A stretch of DNA of 64,000 nt from Fasciolopsis buskii (lineage: Eukaryota > Platyhelminthes > Trematoda > Plagiorchiida > Fasciolidae): positions 43,892 through 107,891 of the forward strand of contig LUCM01006867.1 of assembly GCA_008360955.1 (NCBI GenBank), given 5' to 3'. Shown piece by piece: positions 1 through 11,804 of this stretch. The position numbers and the translations under genes were made by a program. Each line of letters starts with the position of its first letter. The first letter of the stretch is position 1. The notes under the pieces were generated by a model. The model searched no databases, was not told where the DNA came from, and saw only the letters and a list, made by a program, of their open reading frames with translations.

Positions 1-480
1 CCGTGCCTTATTTCGTGTTCCTTCTTAAGGAATGGAAAAAGCCATGTGGAGGTCAACAGATGACGTTGCAACGTGGGATGAGAAAATGTACAGCGAACTT
101 GGGTAGAGTAGATGTCTCACGCCTTCGTGGTTGGGGTCCGAAGGACTCGTCAACTAGCTGGCTGGAGACACTGAAGGACTCGGCAGTGAACCGTGGACAG
201 TGTCGATCGTGTTGTCATTTTCCATCGAATCAGAATGATTGGAGGATTACGTTTGTACAATTAGACTGTGTTTCGTGTGTTGGCTGCAGCAGCATCTTAT
301 CTTTTGCCGCCTGTGTAGGTCCACTCCCTGTTTCTCTTGGATATTCACTCTTCTTATGGAAACATTTAGCTGTGGGGAAAAGACAGCGGTCGATGAGGCT
401 TGCCTTGCTGTTTAGCGCTAAACGATGATCATTATCATGCATATGCAGAGGTGATGAGTAGGCTGCACTTACCACATTTC
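1..480 (+). mobile_element. RTE-like LINE, 3'-terminal coding piece (5'-truncated)
   Basis: An open frame from position 3 encodes the C-terminal tail that follows the reverse transcriptase in RTE-like LINEs of flukes. It includes a GGQQMTLQRGM stretch, a RGWGPKDSSTSWLETLKD stretch and a CRSCCHF ending. The same tail is encoded on the minus strand at 11938-12303 and about 8390-8690. Similarity to the 11.8-12.3 kb copy continues past the reading frame to about 480, so this is the element's 3' end. The RT and endonuclease lie off the left edge or are lost. It is a relic, not a host gene. Confidence 0.8.
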
Positions 481-527
481 TTTTTGAACGTCAACTGACC
501 GTGAAGCCTTACGACGCATTAACGACT

Positions 528-640
528 GTTAATTGGGATCCAGCCTGAAAAGGGCCCTTCAGTCTTGTCAGTCAGGACTACTCGTACATCCTGGTAACCC
601 GCAGCTCCAGCTGCTTCGACCAGTGCCTAATTTCAACCTT
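528..640 (-). mobile_element. RTE-like endonuclease fragment
   Basis: This short stretch resembles the minus-strand sequence at about 14285-14390, the N-terminal half of the endonuclease in the 11.8-14.8 kb element. Shared words include GGGATCC and a GGGCC/AAGGGCC stretch followed by a similar CAGGACTACT / AAGACTACT run. Orientation is minus. Only about 110 bases align by eye, so the call rests on nucleotide similarity alone. Confidence 0.5.
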
Positions 641-3600
641 TCACGGTCCATTTTTCGTGTTCTATTCATTGGCATTATGATTGCCATTTTTTAGTCAATT
701 TCTTCGTATTCAGTGTTCTAAATTCCAATAAAACTAGCGCCAGAAAAACAAGCATACGGTATGCCATATATACATATAGAGATTTTAAATATGCGAAAAG
801 GTGACTCATTTACTTCGTCGTTACCAGTTTCCCGTTCTTCGATATCCTTATAATTTTGACAGAAGTCAAATGGCCGTTTAGCTGTGTCCAGCTTGCTCGC
901 GGTAAAAAGACGTTTCGTGCACCGCACGATTTTAAGGGCCACACACCGTGCAAGTCCGTACAAACGGCTTCTAAAAGCAGCTTCTTTTCTCACCACTGGA
1001 CAGTTGAATATTACCTATCAGACGTCCGACTAGTTATAAAACCACTTTTATCACCATCTTTGAAATGCTTTTGATCTCCCCATTGTCAGTCCAGGATGAA
1101 TTTCGACCCTTTTCAACGGAATAATCCGTTCTTGGATAACTATCATTAGACTGCTAGTTGTTCTTGCTTTTTAGGTTCTCAAGGCGTACCGTCGAGCTGT
1201 GGAACATCTTTGCAAGGTACATGGCAAGCCATACCCCTACGTGGACAGTAAATCTCAAGATTTACCGGTATTCACTTTGTAGAATCATACTGTACAGAAA
1301 AGTATTTATCTTCTCTACTCTCTCTTGACAGAGCAGTTTCCAACTAGAAACTAGTTCATACATGTATGAACACACCTCGCTTGTATAAAGCTCTATTGCA
1401 TAACTAATTTTTACCGATCGTAACTAAAAATGTATTCTTTGCTTACTTCCTGATATCCATAAGTTCATGGTGGGTATCTCTTGTTGTTTCTGTTGTATTA
1501 TAAACCTCACGAAGAGATTCTAAACTGTACAGCAGCCGTCCGTTCCACCCTCTGTGACTAACGTACTTAGTTAAATACATACTTGTATGAAAAACTTTGG
1601 TTTTCTTCTGCTCCCTTTGAGGAATTCGGGTCAGAATTTGTTCGTCTCAACTGAGAATGTTGCGATACTAAGATAAGAGGTGAGACAATCAAGCCCATCA
1701 CCGCATACGTCCGACCGCTTTCGTCTACGAGACACAAGAGCTTTAAGAATGGCCCACTCGCATCGCTGACTTAGATTCAGAACCATATATATTTGGTTCT
1801 AACCTGTTCTCCCACAGCTCAGGTTGATTTTATACGACCTTCTGCCGTTTGGGTTGCAGGCACTCGGTAAACCATCAAAAAGTCATTGACCAATTGGAGG
1901 TGCCCGTATCAGGATTTTCGCGGAGAATTCGGTGTGCGGAAGCTTATTAGTAGATACTGACACATCATACCTACTCACCTTTTAAAGTTCTACACAAGGA
2001 TGCCGGAGAACTTCGGATCAGTAGGAGAGATGGAACAGGGAGATGCTCGTGAAGCAGCTTATCGTTCCCGCACCGAAAATTTGATCGCCTACTAGCATGA
2101 TTAACCAGCTGTTTTGAGCCCCGTTCCGCTAACGCGGACAAGAACAGTCGAATAGCCGCGAGATCAGTGTATTCTCTTCAATAACTTGTTTCAAAGACTA
2201 TACATGGGTTGATTCAATCTGAACGCCATAATCCTAATTACCTTGATCCAGTCCAGTAAGCCGTCGTTGATCAAGGTTAGGAGCAACTTGCCAGCTTTTC
2301 TTTGAATGCGGACGTCAGGGTTTGTGACCTAGGGCCGTTTGAATTTTGCATCGCTCTAGTGTAAAAATGATGGTTACTTCTTTTCGGTCTTTTTTATTCC
2401 AATTAGGTAGGATTAAGAACAGTGGTGTGCATTTCCTAGTTTAGTTAATCTCACAACTGGAGGTCGATGGTTCAGCTGCCTCAGCTGGTTGGCCGAGAAC
2501 TGGGTACGAGAATCAACCAAGTGGAATGAGTAAGCAGGCATTTAAAAGTACTTAACAATGAATCTAGCAGTAGGTCGATAGCAAGTTGAGATTATAGCGC
2601 ACACAGCTATGAGACTGCAGTGCAGTTTTGACTTCACGTCGTAGGAGCATTGTTCTAAGTTAAAACCCATAATCCCACACTTTAGCAAGCTCTTAACACC
2701 AGCAGATGCCCGCATTTGGTTGTACAAAATGCTTGAGCAGTTCATAAATAATCGAAACATAGCGTCAGGAAGTCTGTTTGTTATTCGACGCCACAGGGTT
2801 GCGAATGTTATTTTCCCTGGTGCAAAAATAACTGGTTTCCGCCGATTGAAAAGATTAATCTTAACTGTTGTTTGTGGACGGCTGAATTCCTAGCTCTCGT
2901 AGCACTACCTGGTTTCCGTGTCACTTTAGATTCGGCAGGCAACCGCGGAATCTTTTTTTTCAATAAATTTGTCGTTTATGTGAATATCGTCTTTTGAATT
3001 CTGAGGAAACGTTGGGCCCTTTAGTTTGTTGTCCGCTCTTTTTTATTTTGCGTACGGTCATAACTATCAACTGTCTAGGGTCGCTAAAGATGTAGTAGGG
3101 CCATGAGAGCTGGAAAGTTTACCTCATCTCACTTACGCAGACAGTTGAGTTTGCAGTGGTAGAGTGGATTTGGACGCACATTTTAAGGGTAGAAATGACC
3201 GAAAAATAGTTATGAGGACATTTTTCGCTTCGGCTAGCGATAAGAAAAAGGACGGTGTTAGTAGTTTTCAGCCTCAGGGTCGCTGTTCAAACCGTCCACG
3301 TTGATTTCGGTGCCGTGAGCTTGACCGTCACAATGTGTATGCACAGAGGGCTTGCGTGCAAGTTGGCTCTCGAATGCTTCTCTATGGAATTGTTTGGTTA
3401 TTCAACAGGGAATAGCATTGGAGCGGGGAACCGAACGGTTCGGTTTCTTTACCAGAATAATTACTGATTTGACAACCATATTTTTTTCAACCGAATCCCC
3501 CATTTCAAAGGGAAGGAACAGAAACCCAATCAGAATAATCAAAAAAAAAGTTTGTGATCTCGCTCATCGAAACTTCCAAACAAGTTGATGGGGGTAGTCA

Positions 3601-5229
3601 ATCCGATGGACTTCGATCAACAATACTCGGTAGTCTGAGAATCCCAACGATAAATGTTCACTATCATCAGTTCAATTGTGAGTTCTCTTTGTTAGGCCTG
3701 TAAGCTGATTTTTGTTTCACCTCTCGGGATCATTAGATGGTGACATTTTGGACCCCTGCAACTTCACGATTTTCCTATACTTGAGCTTTCGAAATCAGCC
3801 AGTAGATTGAAATAATTATTGAGAATTTTCCGATTTAGGGATTGAAATGAGAACCATTCCGTCGAAAATATGCATATTGCACACATACTGGCTATAACTG
3901 TATCGAACGATACAGTCTACTCAGGATATTGCTTCGGCAGCTCCGAGTGGTTTTTGCCAACTAACGAGAATAGTAAAACCAATCCAGTTCCAAAGAATTA
4001 TCTGCTAATGGAAATATACACTTAGGGGAAGTCCGAGCACATGTCTAGGCTTTTAAACATCACTGGTTTTCAAACCACCTCCAGATTCACTAGCTTCGCT
4101 TTTTTTACATCCCAACTTAGACCGTCTTGTCGCGTTCGCAGATGGTTCACAATCACTGGTTGATTTTGGCTTCACGTGGTTTTATTAATCGCCGGTCATC
4201 TAATCACGGCTATGCATTCGTTTTGCTGAGCTTCTCATGGCTCGTCCAATCACGTCCATTTGCTATTTCTGTTTTGTTTCCCAGCGTTTGTCGAACCACA
4301 CCTAAAATGAGAAACAACGGACACTGAGAAACCGTCAAATCGCAGTTACCGATTTTCGCGTTTGCGACCGCGGTTCTTCCTTGTATGGCGACTGATATCC
4401 AAAGTCAAGGCAGTGTTAAGATTAGGCTTCGTTGAAGTCCGAATACTCTCTCTCACATTTCGTGCTTAAGAGCTCCTGGTGTTCAATCAAACAATCGCTT
4501 TAGGGTTTTAGTCGGTAGCATAGATTTCTACACTCTGCTTGATAACCCGGAATAGTATAAATCTCCATTGAATCACTACCGTCATAGTTAGAAAAAAAAA
4601 TCACTGGACCAAATTATCACACTACCGGCCTGTCGCACAAGGTAAGCAGATTACTACTGATAAGTCTTTGTATAACTAGTCACCCAGGTATTTGACTCGG
4701 GCCATAAAATTAGTGGTTCTTCCGACTTATACGGCGTGATCAAAGAAGTGTGCATATACACTGAGACAGATTGGAGAATGACGTTCTTTCTCGTGGCTCA
4801 AGTTCAACATTATGGTACTGATTTGCCTGCTGAGCTGGGCAATTTGATTGCAGAAGTTTCATCTACAGTGCAATGATTTTGCGGCGACCATTTGGTTGCC
4901 ATCGTCCGCAAAATGTATCACCAACAGACTCTAGTCTTTGTTGATTGGTCCCCCTGGGTGTAGTAGTACGGTAGGAATGTTGCTTAGTTGCTTTGTTCAC
5001 TTTAGCCTACCGCTGACATACTGTAGGCTGAATCACCGCATGTTTCCACTGACTTGTACCAATTAATCCTTTGATCGGATCGAAAGGCACACGTGGTCCA
5101 GATCGATTCATCTATTTATTGACCATCCCGAGAGGTGCCAAACTGCGAGAAACTCCTTGAATGCCTCATTATATCCTGTGCGAAAGTAATCACGGTTTAA
5201 AAGATCAACTTATGGCCCCCAAAAGTTTC
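641..5229. other. No recognisable gene or element
   Basis: Only short open frames are present. The longest is a 92-codon minus-strand frame at 718-996 with no family I recognise. There is no tRNA-like sequence, no terminal repeat and no simple repeat of note. It may contain decayed mobile DNA beyond visual recognition. Confidence 0.4.
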
Positions 5230-6060
5230 GTGAACTGAAATTAATGAGAGCATCCTGCCTTTTTGTACCCAACTGGTGCCCGAAGCGGCCTTTTAAACAG
5301 GACAGCCACTTGTGCGCCGTGAGACTGCAGGGATCAGTCGGCGTTCAGAAGGATAGCAATGCTAAGCGTAGTCTATTTGTCGTCTCGGCATACGCACCAA
5401 CACTGCAACTCTGACATGCAAAAAGGCGAGTTTTATGATGACCCCGTCACCCTTGTTCGAAAGAACAAAGACTGACATTGTAGTGGCAGCAGGTGATTTT
5501 AATGCGCAAGCTGGAAAACTGAGTACATCGGGAGCCTGTTTAGGCGGGCGCTGTGCCTTACCTGCTCAGCGAACAGATAACGGGGAAGACTTCTCCAGTT
5601 TTGGGCAGACAATAACCTATTCCTATCTAGTATGAATTTTCGACACAGTTCGTGTCGCATGGCGACATGGCGGTCTAACTCGACGGATAGTCTGAGTCAG
5701 ATCGACCATATGGCAGTGCGCTGCCGTTGGCACGATTCTGCCTAGAACTGTAGATCGTATTGGACTGCGTACGTCTAATCGAACGGTGCGCTAGTTTTAA
5801 TGCGATTTTGGCTGCAGCTCGACGGCCACCGACGCAGGCCACAAACTCATTTGGTTGCCGAATGTATGTGTGATCCGACTGTTTGTACCGGTTATGAACA
5901 GACACTATCAGAAAATCAGAAACTGGGCCAGCGGGAATGTAGACGGGGACTGGGACGAAATCAAGCAGACGATGCATTTGGCAGCAGGTTTCGCCTCTGG
6001 TCCCATCTGGTCCTTCAGTTCGGGAGTTTATTTGAGCTAACCACTAATTCGGACAATTGA
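5230..6060 (+). mobile_element. RTE-like LINE, endonuclease domain piece (dead)
   Basis: The plus strand encodes pieces of an apurinic-type endonuclease. In order there is RLQGSVGV-like N-terminal sequence, VVSAYAPT-like sequence, AAGDFNAQAG (the conserved GDFN motif, about 5486-5515), RTDNGEDF, and then QIDHMAV with the C-terminal part. It continues into the linker region (RNWASGNVDGDWDEIKQ, about 5917-5970). Stops and frame changes break it, so it makes no enzyme. An identical 524-bp stretch lies inverted at 13707-14230, while the flanks of the two copies are clearly diverged. The RT domain does not follow here. Confidence 0.8.
5363..5886 (+). repeat. Arm 1 of an exact 524-bp inverted repeat
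   Basis: Every base compared here equals the reverse complement of 13707-14230 (coordinates sum to 19593). Outside the block the two RTE-like copies differ: two changes lie just before 5363, and roughly one base in four differs after 5886. Confidence 0.9.
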
Positions 6061-6635
6061 GTGGAAGAATAGTCGATAATGTTCACTCAGCCACTCCCCG
6101 CTGCCTTGTGGACAGGTTCCTGATAGAAACAAAGACTTTGATTGGAAGCCTTAATCGTTCTGCTGCTTAGTGGTTGAACCACCTGGCAGTATTGGTCCGT
6201 CAAGTACAACGAAATACATACCACATAGGTCGACGTCCTGTATACTCAGGACCGCGCTATCCATTGCATTGAGGAGGATGGGTATTGACAAGCGTACGCC
6301 CGCCCCGAGTTCCCGTGTTGGGTTAACCCACCAATGCCTTGTGGATAAGAATTTCGAGTCAAAGGCTCCAGTCACAATCCCAAAAGAAAAACTTCGGTGG
6401 CGTTGGCAGCCGCAAAGTATCGATAGTCTAAATACCTTCAGCATCCTTTCTGCAGAGGACCTTTCTAATTTCCGTTCTCCTGATATATGGACCACGCAAG
6501 TTGCCACGAAAACTGAGGCTCGACTGATTCATCTGACGGCAGCACTGAGGTGAAGGAAAGGAACAGTTTACAAGCATTAGTTAAACCTAAGTGTTCACTC
6601 CACTTCGGTCCTCTCTATGTCCGCACACCCAACCA
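6061..6635. other. Unassigned stretch with overlapping open frames
   Basis: A 127-codon plus-strand frame (6170-6553) and a 118-codon minus-strand frame (6151-6507) overlap. Neither shows a domain I recognise. It lies between two RTE-like endonuclease pieces and may be decayed LINE linker sequence. Confidence 0.3.
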
Positions 6636-6639
6636 GATA

Positions 6640-6860
6640 AAGCAACAAGCTGCCCCAGCTAGAACTCTTGGAACTCTTAAGATAGATGTACGCTGCATCT
6701 CCGAGAGGCGCATATAGGATCACACTCCCGTAATCACTTTTCGTGGCAACCCCATTCTCTAGCTTCACTCTTCGCGAGTCGGGTGATCCGGCCTCGAGCA
6801 CTCGTAGTCAAGCTGGCATTGGGACCGCTGAGCATGCGGGTGGAGCGTTCACTGCTAGAC
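6640..6860 (+). mobile_element. RTE-like endonuclease, N-terminal fragment
   Basis: In shifting plus-strand frames the sequence reads LKIDVRCISERRI, then SSFTLRESGDP, then SQAGIG. These match in order the opening of the RTE-like endonuclease (a DVCCVSETRI-like motif, an SGDP-like motif and an AGVGVVL-like motif). It stops abruptly afterwards. It is a short dead fragment. Confidence 0.65.
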
Positions 6861-7139
6861 AGGATCCCAGTCAACAGTCGTTCTGGAAGCTGACTATTCT
6901 TGTCAGGTTTCTGTTGCTCGGTGTCTTACATCCATCCACTTCTTTTTCCTCAAGCTTATAAACTGTGGATCACCCTCCAACTTATCCTATTCACACCCAA
7001 TTGCGATCTTTCACTCTTTAAAAGCAGGGTTTGTAAAGGGTTCTTACGTCATTCTTCCTCTCACTCTTCCCTGTTACAGTGTCTCCTGACCATGGAATTT
7101 ACCCGTCATATTGTATATCACTTTGTGTGATTTAAAAAA

Positions 7140-7650
7140 AACGGAGCAATGACGCGGCCCGAAAGGTATTTTCACACATCCGCCGTACTCTGGTGACGGA
7201 AAGAGATCAGTCTCAAAATCAAATCCAAGATTCTTAGTGCGGCCGTCCCATCAGTTTTGCTGTATGGTCGTGAAACTTGACCAAAAAGAACCAAGTACAT
7301 CAGTCAATTAGAGGTTTCTGGTCACTTATGCCTTGGACCTATTCCAAAAATAAGCCGGCGCGACCGAACCTCCAACTAAGCGATTAGAAACCGCTACCCG
7401 ATATCCCGCACACGACTCCCCCGATCATAGTAGTTTGGACACGTCCTACGTAAATCTCAAAAAAGCCCTAACCAGCGTTGTTCTCGTGCTATCTCCATGC
7501 ACAGGCGGGTGTTGCCGATAAGATCAACTAACGACTTGGTTGGATATCGTTTTTAAGATACATGTAAATCTAGTCTCCATGCGATGTACGGCACTCTCCA
7601 GTGAGAACTGAACTGGGCTGACATCCGCAAGGAACTTATTAAAAACGCTA
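7140..7650 (+). mobile_element. LINE C-terminal fragment downstream of RT (RTE-like)
   Basis: Plus-strand frames contain AAVPSVLLYGRET at about 7240-7280, then QLEVSGHLCLGPI, then FGHVLRKSQ at about 7437-7465. This is the order SVLLYG-ET / LEVF-HRCL / LGHVLR seen in the region following the RT of RTE-like LINEs. Several stops interrupt it. It is more diverged than its neighbours and may be a different subfamily. Confidence 0.65.
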
Positions 7651-8205
7651 AGGATAAATAGTCGCGATCCGAGATATTCCTAATTTAGGTTTACCTTCTT
7701 TGAGGAGCCGGCCGCAGTAAGGTGAAGTAAACCTTTTGCTTTAGCACATACCCATGAGCGCAGCGAATAGGACATGTCCCGTGACATTTACGGCTTAGTG
7801 AACTTGGAAGTCGGAACCCATAACTTTGAAACTTTGTGACGAAGTACCGTATCACATCACAAGAGACAAGATATATTAACGACTTGCCGTTCGTATGCAA
7901 GTAAACATAACGCATACCTAATTGCGCCATTTGTTGCCGTACAATTCTAAACTCAAACTGGCGCAGTGATTATGAAGCTTAGTTCTGCATTCGGAAAATA
8001 CTAGTGCTGCCAATTCAGGTACCACGGATTCAGTTTTAGCTTCTTTAGTTCTACAACTATCACAACACCCGCTTCTTTTTGTTGTTAGCGCACTCTCTTG
8101 ATACTGTTCGGCATAAGCTGGTCATGACAACAAACGAAATCAGAGCACCTTAGAGAAGACCTCCGTTCCGGCGAACCGGTTCTAAAACTACTACCTTCGA
8201 ACTCT
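7651..8205. other. No recognisable gene
   Basis: A 79-codon minus-strand frame at 7691-7930 has no recognisable similarity. Nothing else stands out. Confidence 0.35.
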
Positions 8206-8209
8206 ATCT

Positions 8210-8695
8210 TGCACTTACCATCATCATCGTTCAACGTTTAACAGTAAGGCAAGCCCCACTGACCGCCGTCTTTTCGCCAAGAGCTACACCTCCCTATAGA
8301 ATGTGGATATGCAGGCAGGACAAGGATAAGAATGTTGCAGTAACCAATGTAAGGAACAGTCTAACCGTACAAACCCACTTTTCCCATCATTCTGATTCGA
8401 CAGGAAATGACAATACCATCGCCACCGTTCGCGGTTCCCTGCCATACCCCTCAGTGTCTTCAGCCAGCTAGTTGACGAGTCTTTCGGACCCTAACCACGA
8501 AGACGTGAAACACCTAATTCACCTAAATTGCCTGTGCATTTCCTCATTCCACGTTGTCACGTCATCTGTTGACCTCCACATGATTTCTTTCATTCCGTGG
8601 GGGGAACGCAAAATAGATCACGAAGTGGTAGACGAGTGCTCGCCGTACGCAACACCTGATCCAACCAACGTAGTCTACTAAGCTTCATAAGCTGA
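8210..8695 (-). mobile_element. RTE-like LINE, 3'-terminal piece
   Basis: Nucleotide similarity to 11820-12290 runs through the whole stretch. It includes the shared run TAGTTGACGAGTCTTTCGGA at about 8469-8488 and the CATTCTGATTCGAC / CATTCTGACTCAAT pair. Read on the minus strand it is the same C-terminal tail as at 3-428, interrupted by stops. Confidence 0.75.
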
Positions 8696-8829
8696 ACTGA
8701 CATCTAATATTAAATTCTTAACCTCTACATTACTCATCCGGTCACTTCATTCAATGGTTGCGATACTACGTAGACATTGGTGATCGAAAACCTTTAAGCG
8801 ACCAACACCGGTAGACGCACTCCACGTCT

Positions 8830-11350
8830 TGCATCCACACAACAGAAGTTCGGTTGGACTTTTCTCTACGTATTATTAGCAGCCGACTGAAGCGTCGTTC
8901 TTTGTTGGTCATATCTGCATGTTGCCTGTAGTAAAGACATTGTTGCGGTTGCTGATTTTAAGGCCCAACTAGCTTACCTAGCGGAGTCGAAACGGCACAT
9001 CGGAGACGAATACTGTTCCCATGCCGACGGGATCGACAACGGAAGTCGTCTCAATCAAGGTTGTTCTGACCACAGGTTGTTTTGGCGAACACCACTTTTT
9101 GTCATAAAAAGCGACATAGGCTTACCTGACACCGTCCTTCAACTTCACAGTGTTGAACTTAGATAGATCACATTGCTACCGGTCACCGCATGCCTGGATC
9201 AATCGATTACCGATTATTCTGATCCGCATCCGTGGACTCAGACTATGCTTTGCTTCGAGCTTGCTTTTGTTAGACCCTAGTTTGTAGTCACATCGGCAAA
9301 AAAGCCAACTGCCCGGCACAGCGGATTCTAGACGACAATCACTGAATTCACTTCTAATTGGAGCCCTCAATACGGTTGTCGTCTCAACAAGATGCTCAGG
9401 GTCCCAACGATTACCGGGATCACATCAAATGGGCTCTGCACTGGGTGGCATTTGTCACGCACGGCTTCCTGACACACACACACACCCAAAAAAACGATGG
9501 GTATCCTCGAATTCAGTTGCTCTGTTAGATACTCGCAGATCCATCCCTAGTATGCAACAAACGGAGACCCCTGAGATGTCAACTGACCATGGGTTTAGCA
9601 AATAACCAGGAGTAGTGATCGGTAGGACGGTGTAGGGAAATGAAAAGGCTATAGTAATCCAAACCAGTCGTAACCTTTACCGACTGATTAAAAATACTGG
9701 TCCACGGAAGCCGAGAGTAAGTAGTGATTAATGAATCCGGCGACCGACTGAGTTACTGGCAGGACCGTCGGCTAGCGCGTTGGGCAGAACACTTCAGGAA
9801 GAAATTCAGTCGGCCACAGCCACAGTGGACTTTTCACTCCAAATGAACCAATGCAGGTGGATACCAGCCCTCCATCCGAAACAGATGTGATGGAAGAGAT
9901 AGGTTTTCTTAAAATAACGCGGCTGGATCAGATCGCACTTCAGGAACGGTGGCGAAGTAAGAATATTGAAGCTATCAAAGCTTCTAGGATCAATCTGGAC
10001 AAGCAAACAGATTTCTCAGGGCCGGTGTGAATAGGTCTGCATTGATTCACAAGAAAGGTGATGTCTTCTTGTGAAAAACAGACGAATCAGTTTGGTAAAC
10101 AGCGCCTCAGAACTGGTTGTGTGCATCATCGTCCACCGACTATCTAGTACTCGTGAAAGGTGTTTGCGTGAGAATCAAGTCAGTTTCCGTCCCGATCGGG
10201 GTCGTATTGACCAAATTTTCACTTTGCGATAGGTCTTGGAACAGCGGCACATGGTACGTAGATCCACAATTTCTGTCTTTCTAAATTTGAAAGCGGTATT
10301 TGATTCAGTAGGTTGCGCAGTTCTTTGCCACTGCTCCCCACTGATAGATGTGCTAGGAAAATCACTTCACTTGTCTGATCTCAGTAGGCGAACAGCTGAA
10401 GCCGAGTTTGCACTTGTGGCGATGTTTCATCTGAATTCACCACGAAAATCGGTGTTCTTCAAGGTTATCTTCTTTCACTTTTCCTTTTTAATTTTGTCAT
10501 TATGATAGTTATGAATAGCCCTACCCTCATATGAGAGTACTGACATTGATATTTGGCCAGATAGGAAACTGTCTGACTTACAATATGCGGACGAGGTTCT
10601 GCTACTAAGTGAAGATGCAAGTAAGTCATGAGTTGCTCTCGGTCGTCTAGGGGACGATATAGGTATGTCTGGCATGCGTTTCGCACCTTCGAAGTGTAAA
10701 ACGCAGTTGCAGGACTCGAATGGATCCAAGCTGACGTTTGTTCTTTCAAGGGAACAACTGAAGGAAATGGATAGACTTAACTAATTTGGTGGTCGTGCCT
10801 CATCTGGCGATGGTACTTAAGATGAAATGCCTTCGTGGAGAGGGGCCCGATTATTTTTGCTAACTTCAAGCATCTGTGGCACCGGCGTGACACCCGGCTA
10901 TCGATGAAAGGTCGACTGTACACTCCAGTGAGGTCATTATTGCTCTAGGGCTCCAAAGCATAGACGTTGAGAGCAGATATGCGAAGACTTTAGGTGCTTC
11001 GAAACTAGTGCCCTCGGATTATTGGTAGAATATAGTAAGAAACTTGCGAGTGACACGGAAGTAAGAGGTAAGGTACTGAGTCCACTACTTACAACAGGCA
11101 ATAGGTCAGAATGGGTCGATGTGGTTGAGACGTGTTTGGCGCGTACCCACAGAACGATTGCCTCGCTGTACGCTGTTCTTCGAGGCAGGTAATGGTTGGA
11201 GAATGGTTCGAAATGACCAGCCGACGGCGTGGGCAAAAAATCATGAAAGCTTTAACCGGTGGACCGGTTCGTGTACGTGCAGCTCGACTATCACGTTGGA
11301 GTGCAGGAGATTCCCCCAAGCGAGGGTTGGAGACAATATACGACGCGGCT
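8830..11350 (+). mobile_element. RTE-like LINE, nearly full length but dead
   Basis: Domains occur in the order expected for RTE. The endonuclease (about 8940-9310) shows VADFKAQLAYLAES, a version of GDFNAQ, then DNGSRLNQGCSDHRLF. A linker (about 9660-9800) contains NLYRLIKNTGPRKPRVS, and VDTSPPSETDVMEEIGFLK follows at 9855-9911. The RT (about 10150-10640) has FRPDRGRIDQIFTLR, then VFLNLKAVFDS, then LQYADEVLL. The C-terminal region (to about 11345) has MRFAPSKCK, FKHLWHRRDTRLSMKGR and TERLPRCTLFFEAGNGW. The RT metal-binding box is YADE instead of YADD, and stops or frameshifts lie in every domain. It once encoded one polyprotein and is now a relic. Confidence 0.88.
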
Positions 11351-11514
11351 TAGTGCCGCAATCACTGGCATTCTTGCATGCGAAGCCTTTACATCTGTGT
11401 AGTTACTCAGCCTACTATTTCGCTGTCGATTTTTCCACACCCATGCTCTTACTGACTAATCCAACCCTTCTTAAAATTCTTCCTATTATATTGTGACAAT
11501 GACATAAGTACGAA

Positions 11515-11800
11515 TCACTGAAAACTAGTACGTTCATCATCTAATGTTTCCTCAATGTCCTCGGTGGGCATTTTCAAGCGTTCTTTCACTGTTGCTCTAT
11601 TTGAACAGATAATGGAGTAGCAAACACAATCAGAGCACGCTGCTGCACGGTTTATGATTGTTGAAAGTAAAATGAACACACGACCGCTCAACTTCAGTGA
11701 AATACCAGGCCAACGCCACAATTGATACAGTGCAGCGTACGCCGCTTTAGCCTTGGGTATATGCCCACCTCCACCGCCATGCTCATCACCATCGTTCAGT
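11515..11800 (-). mobile_element. RTE-like LINE fragment (post-RT region)
   Basis: A 100-codon minus-strand frame (11515-11817) contains AALYQLWRWPGISLKLSGRV. This resembles the FKHLWHRRDTRLSMKGR segment of the 8.8-11.35 kb element. It lies downstream of the 3' tail of the next element, so it is a separate fragment or a nested arrangement. The remaining residues of the frame are not recognised. Confidence 0.45.
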
Positions 11801-11804
11801 GCTA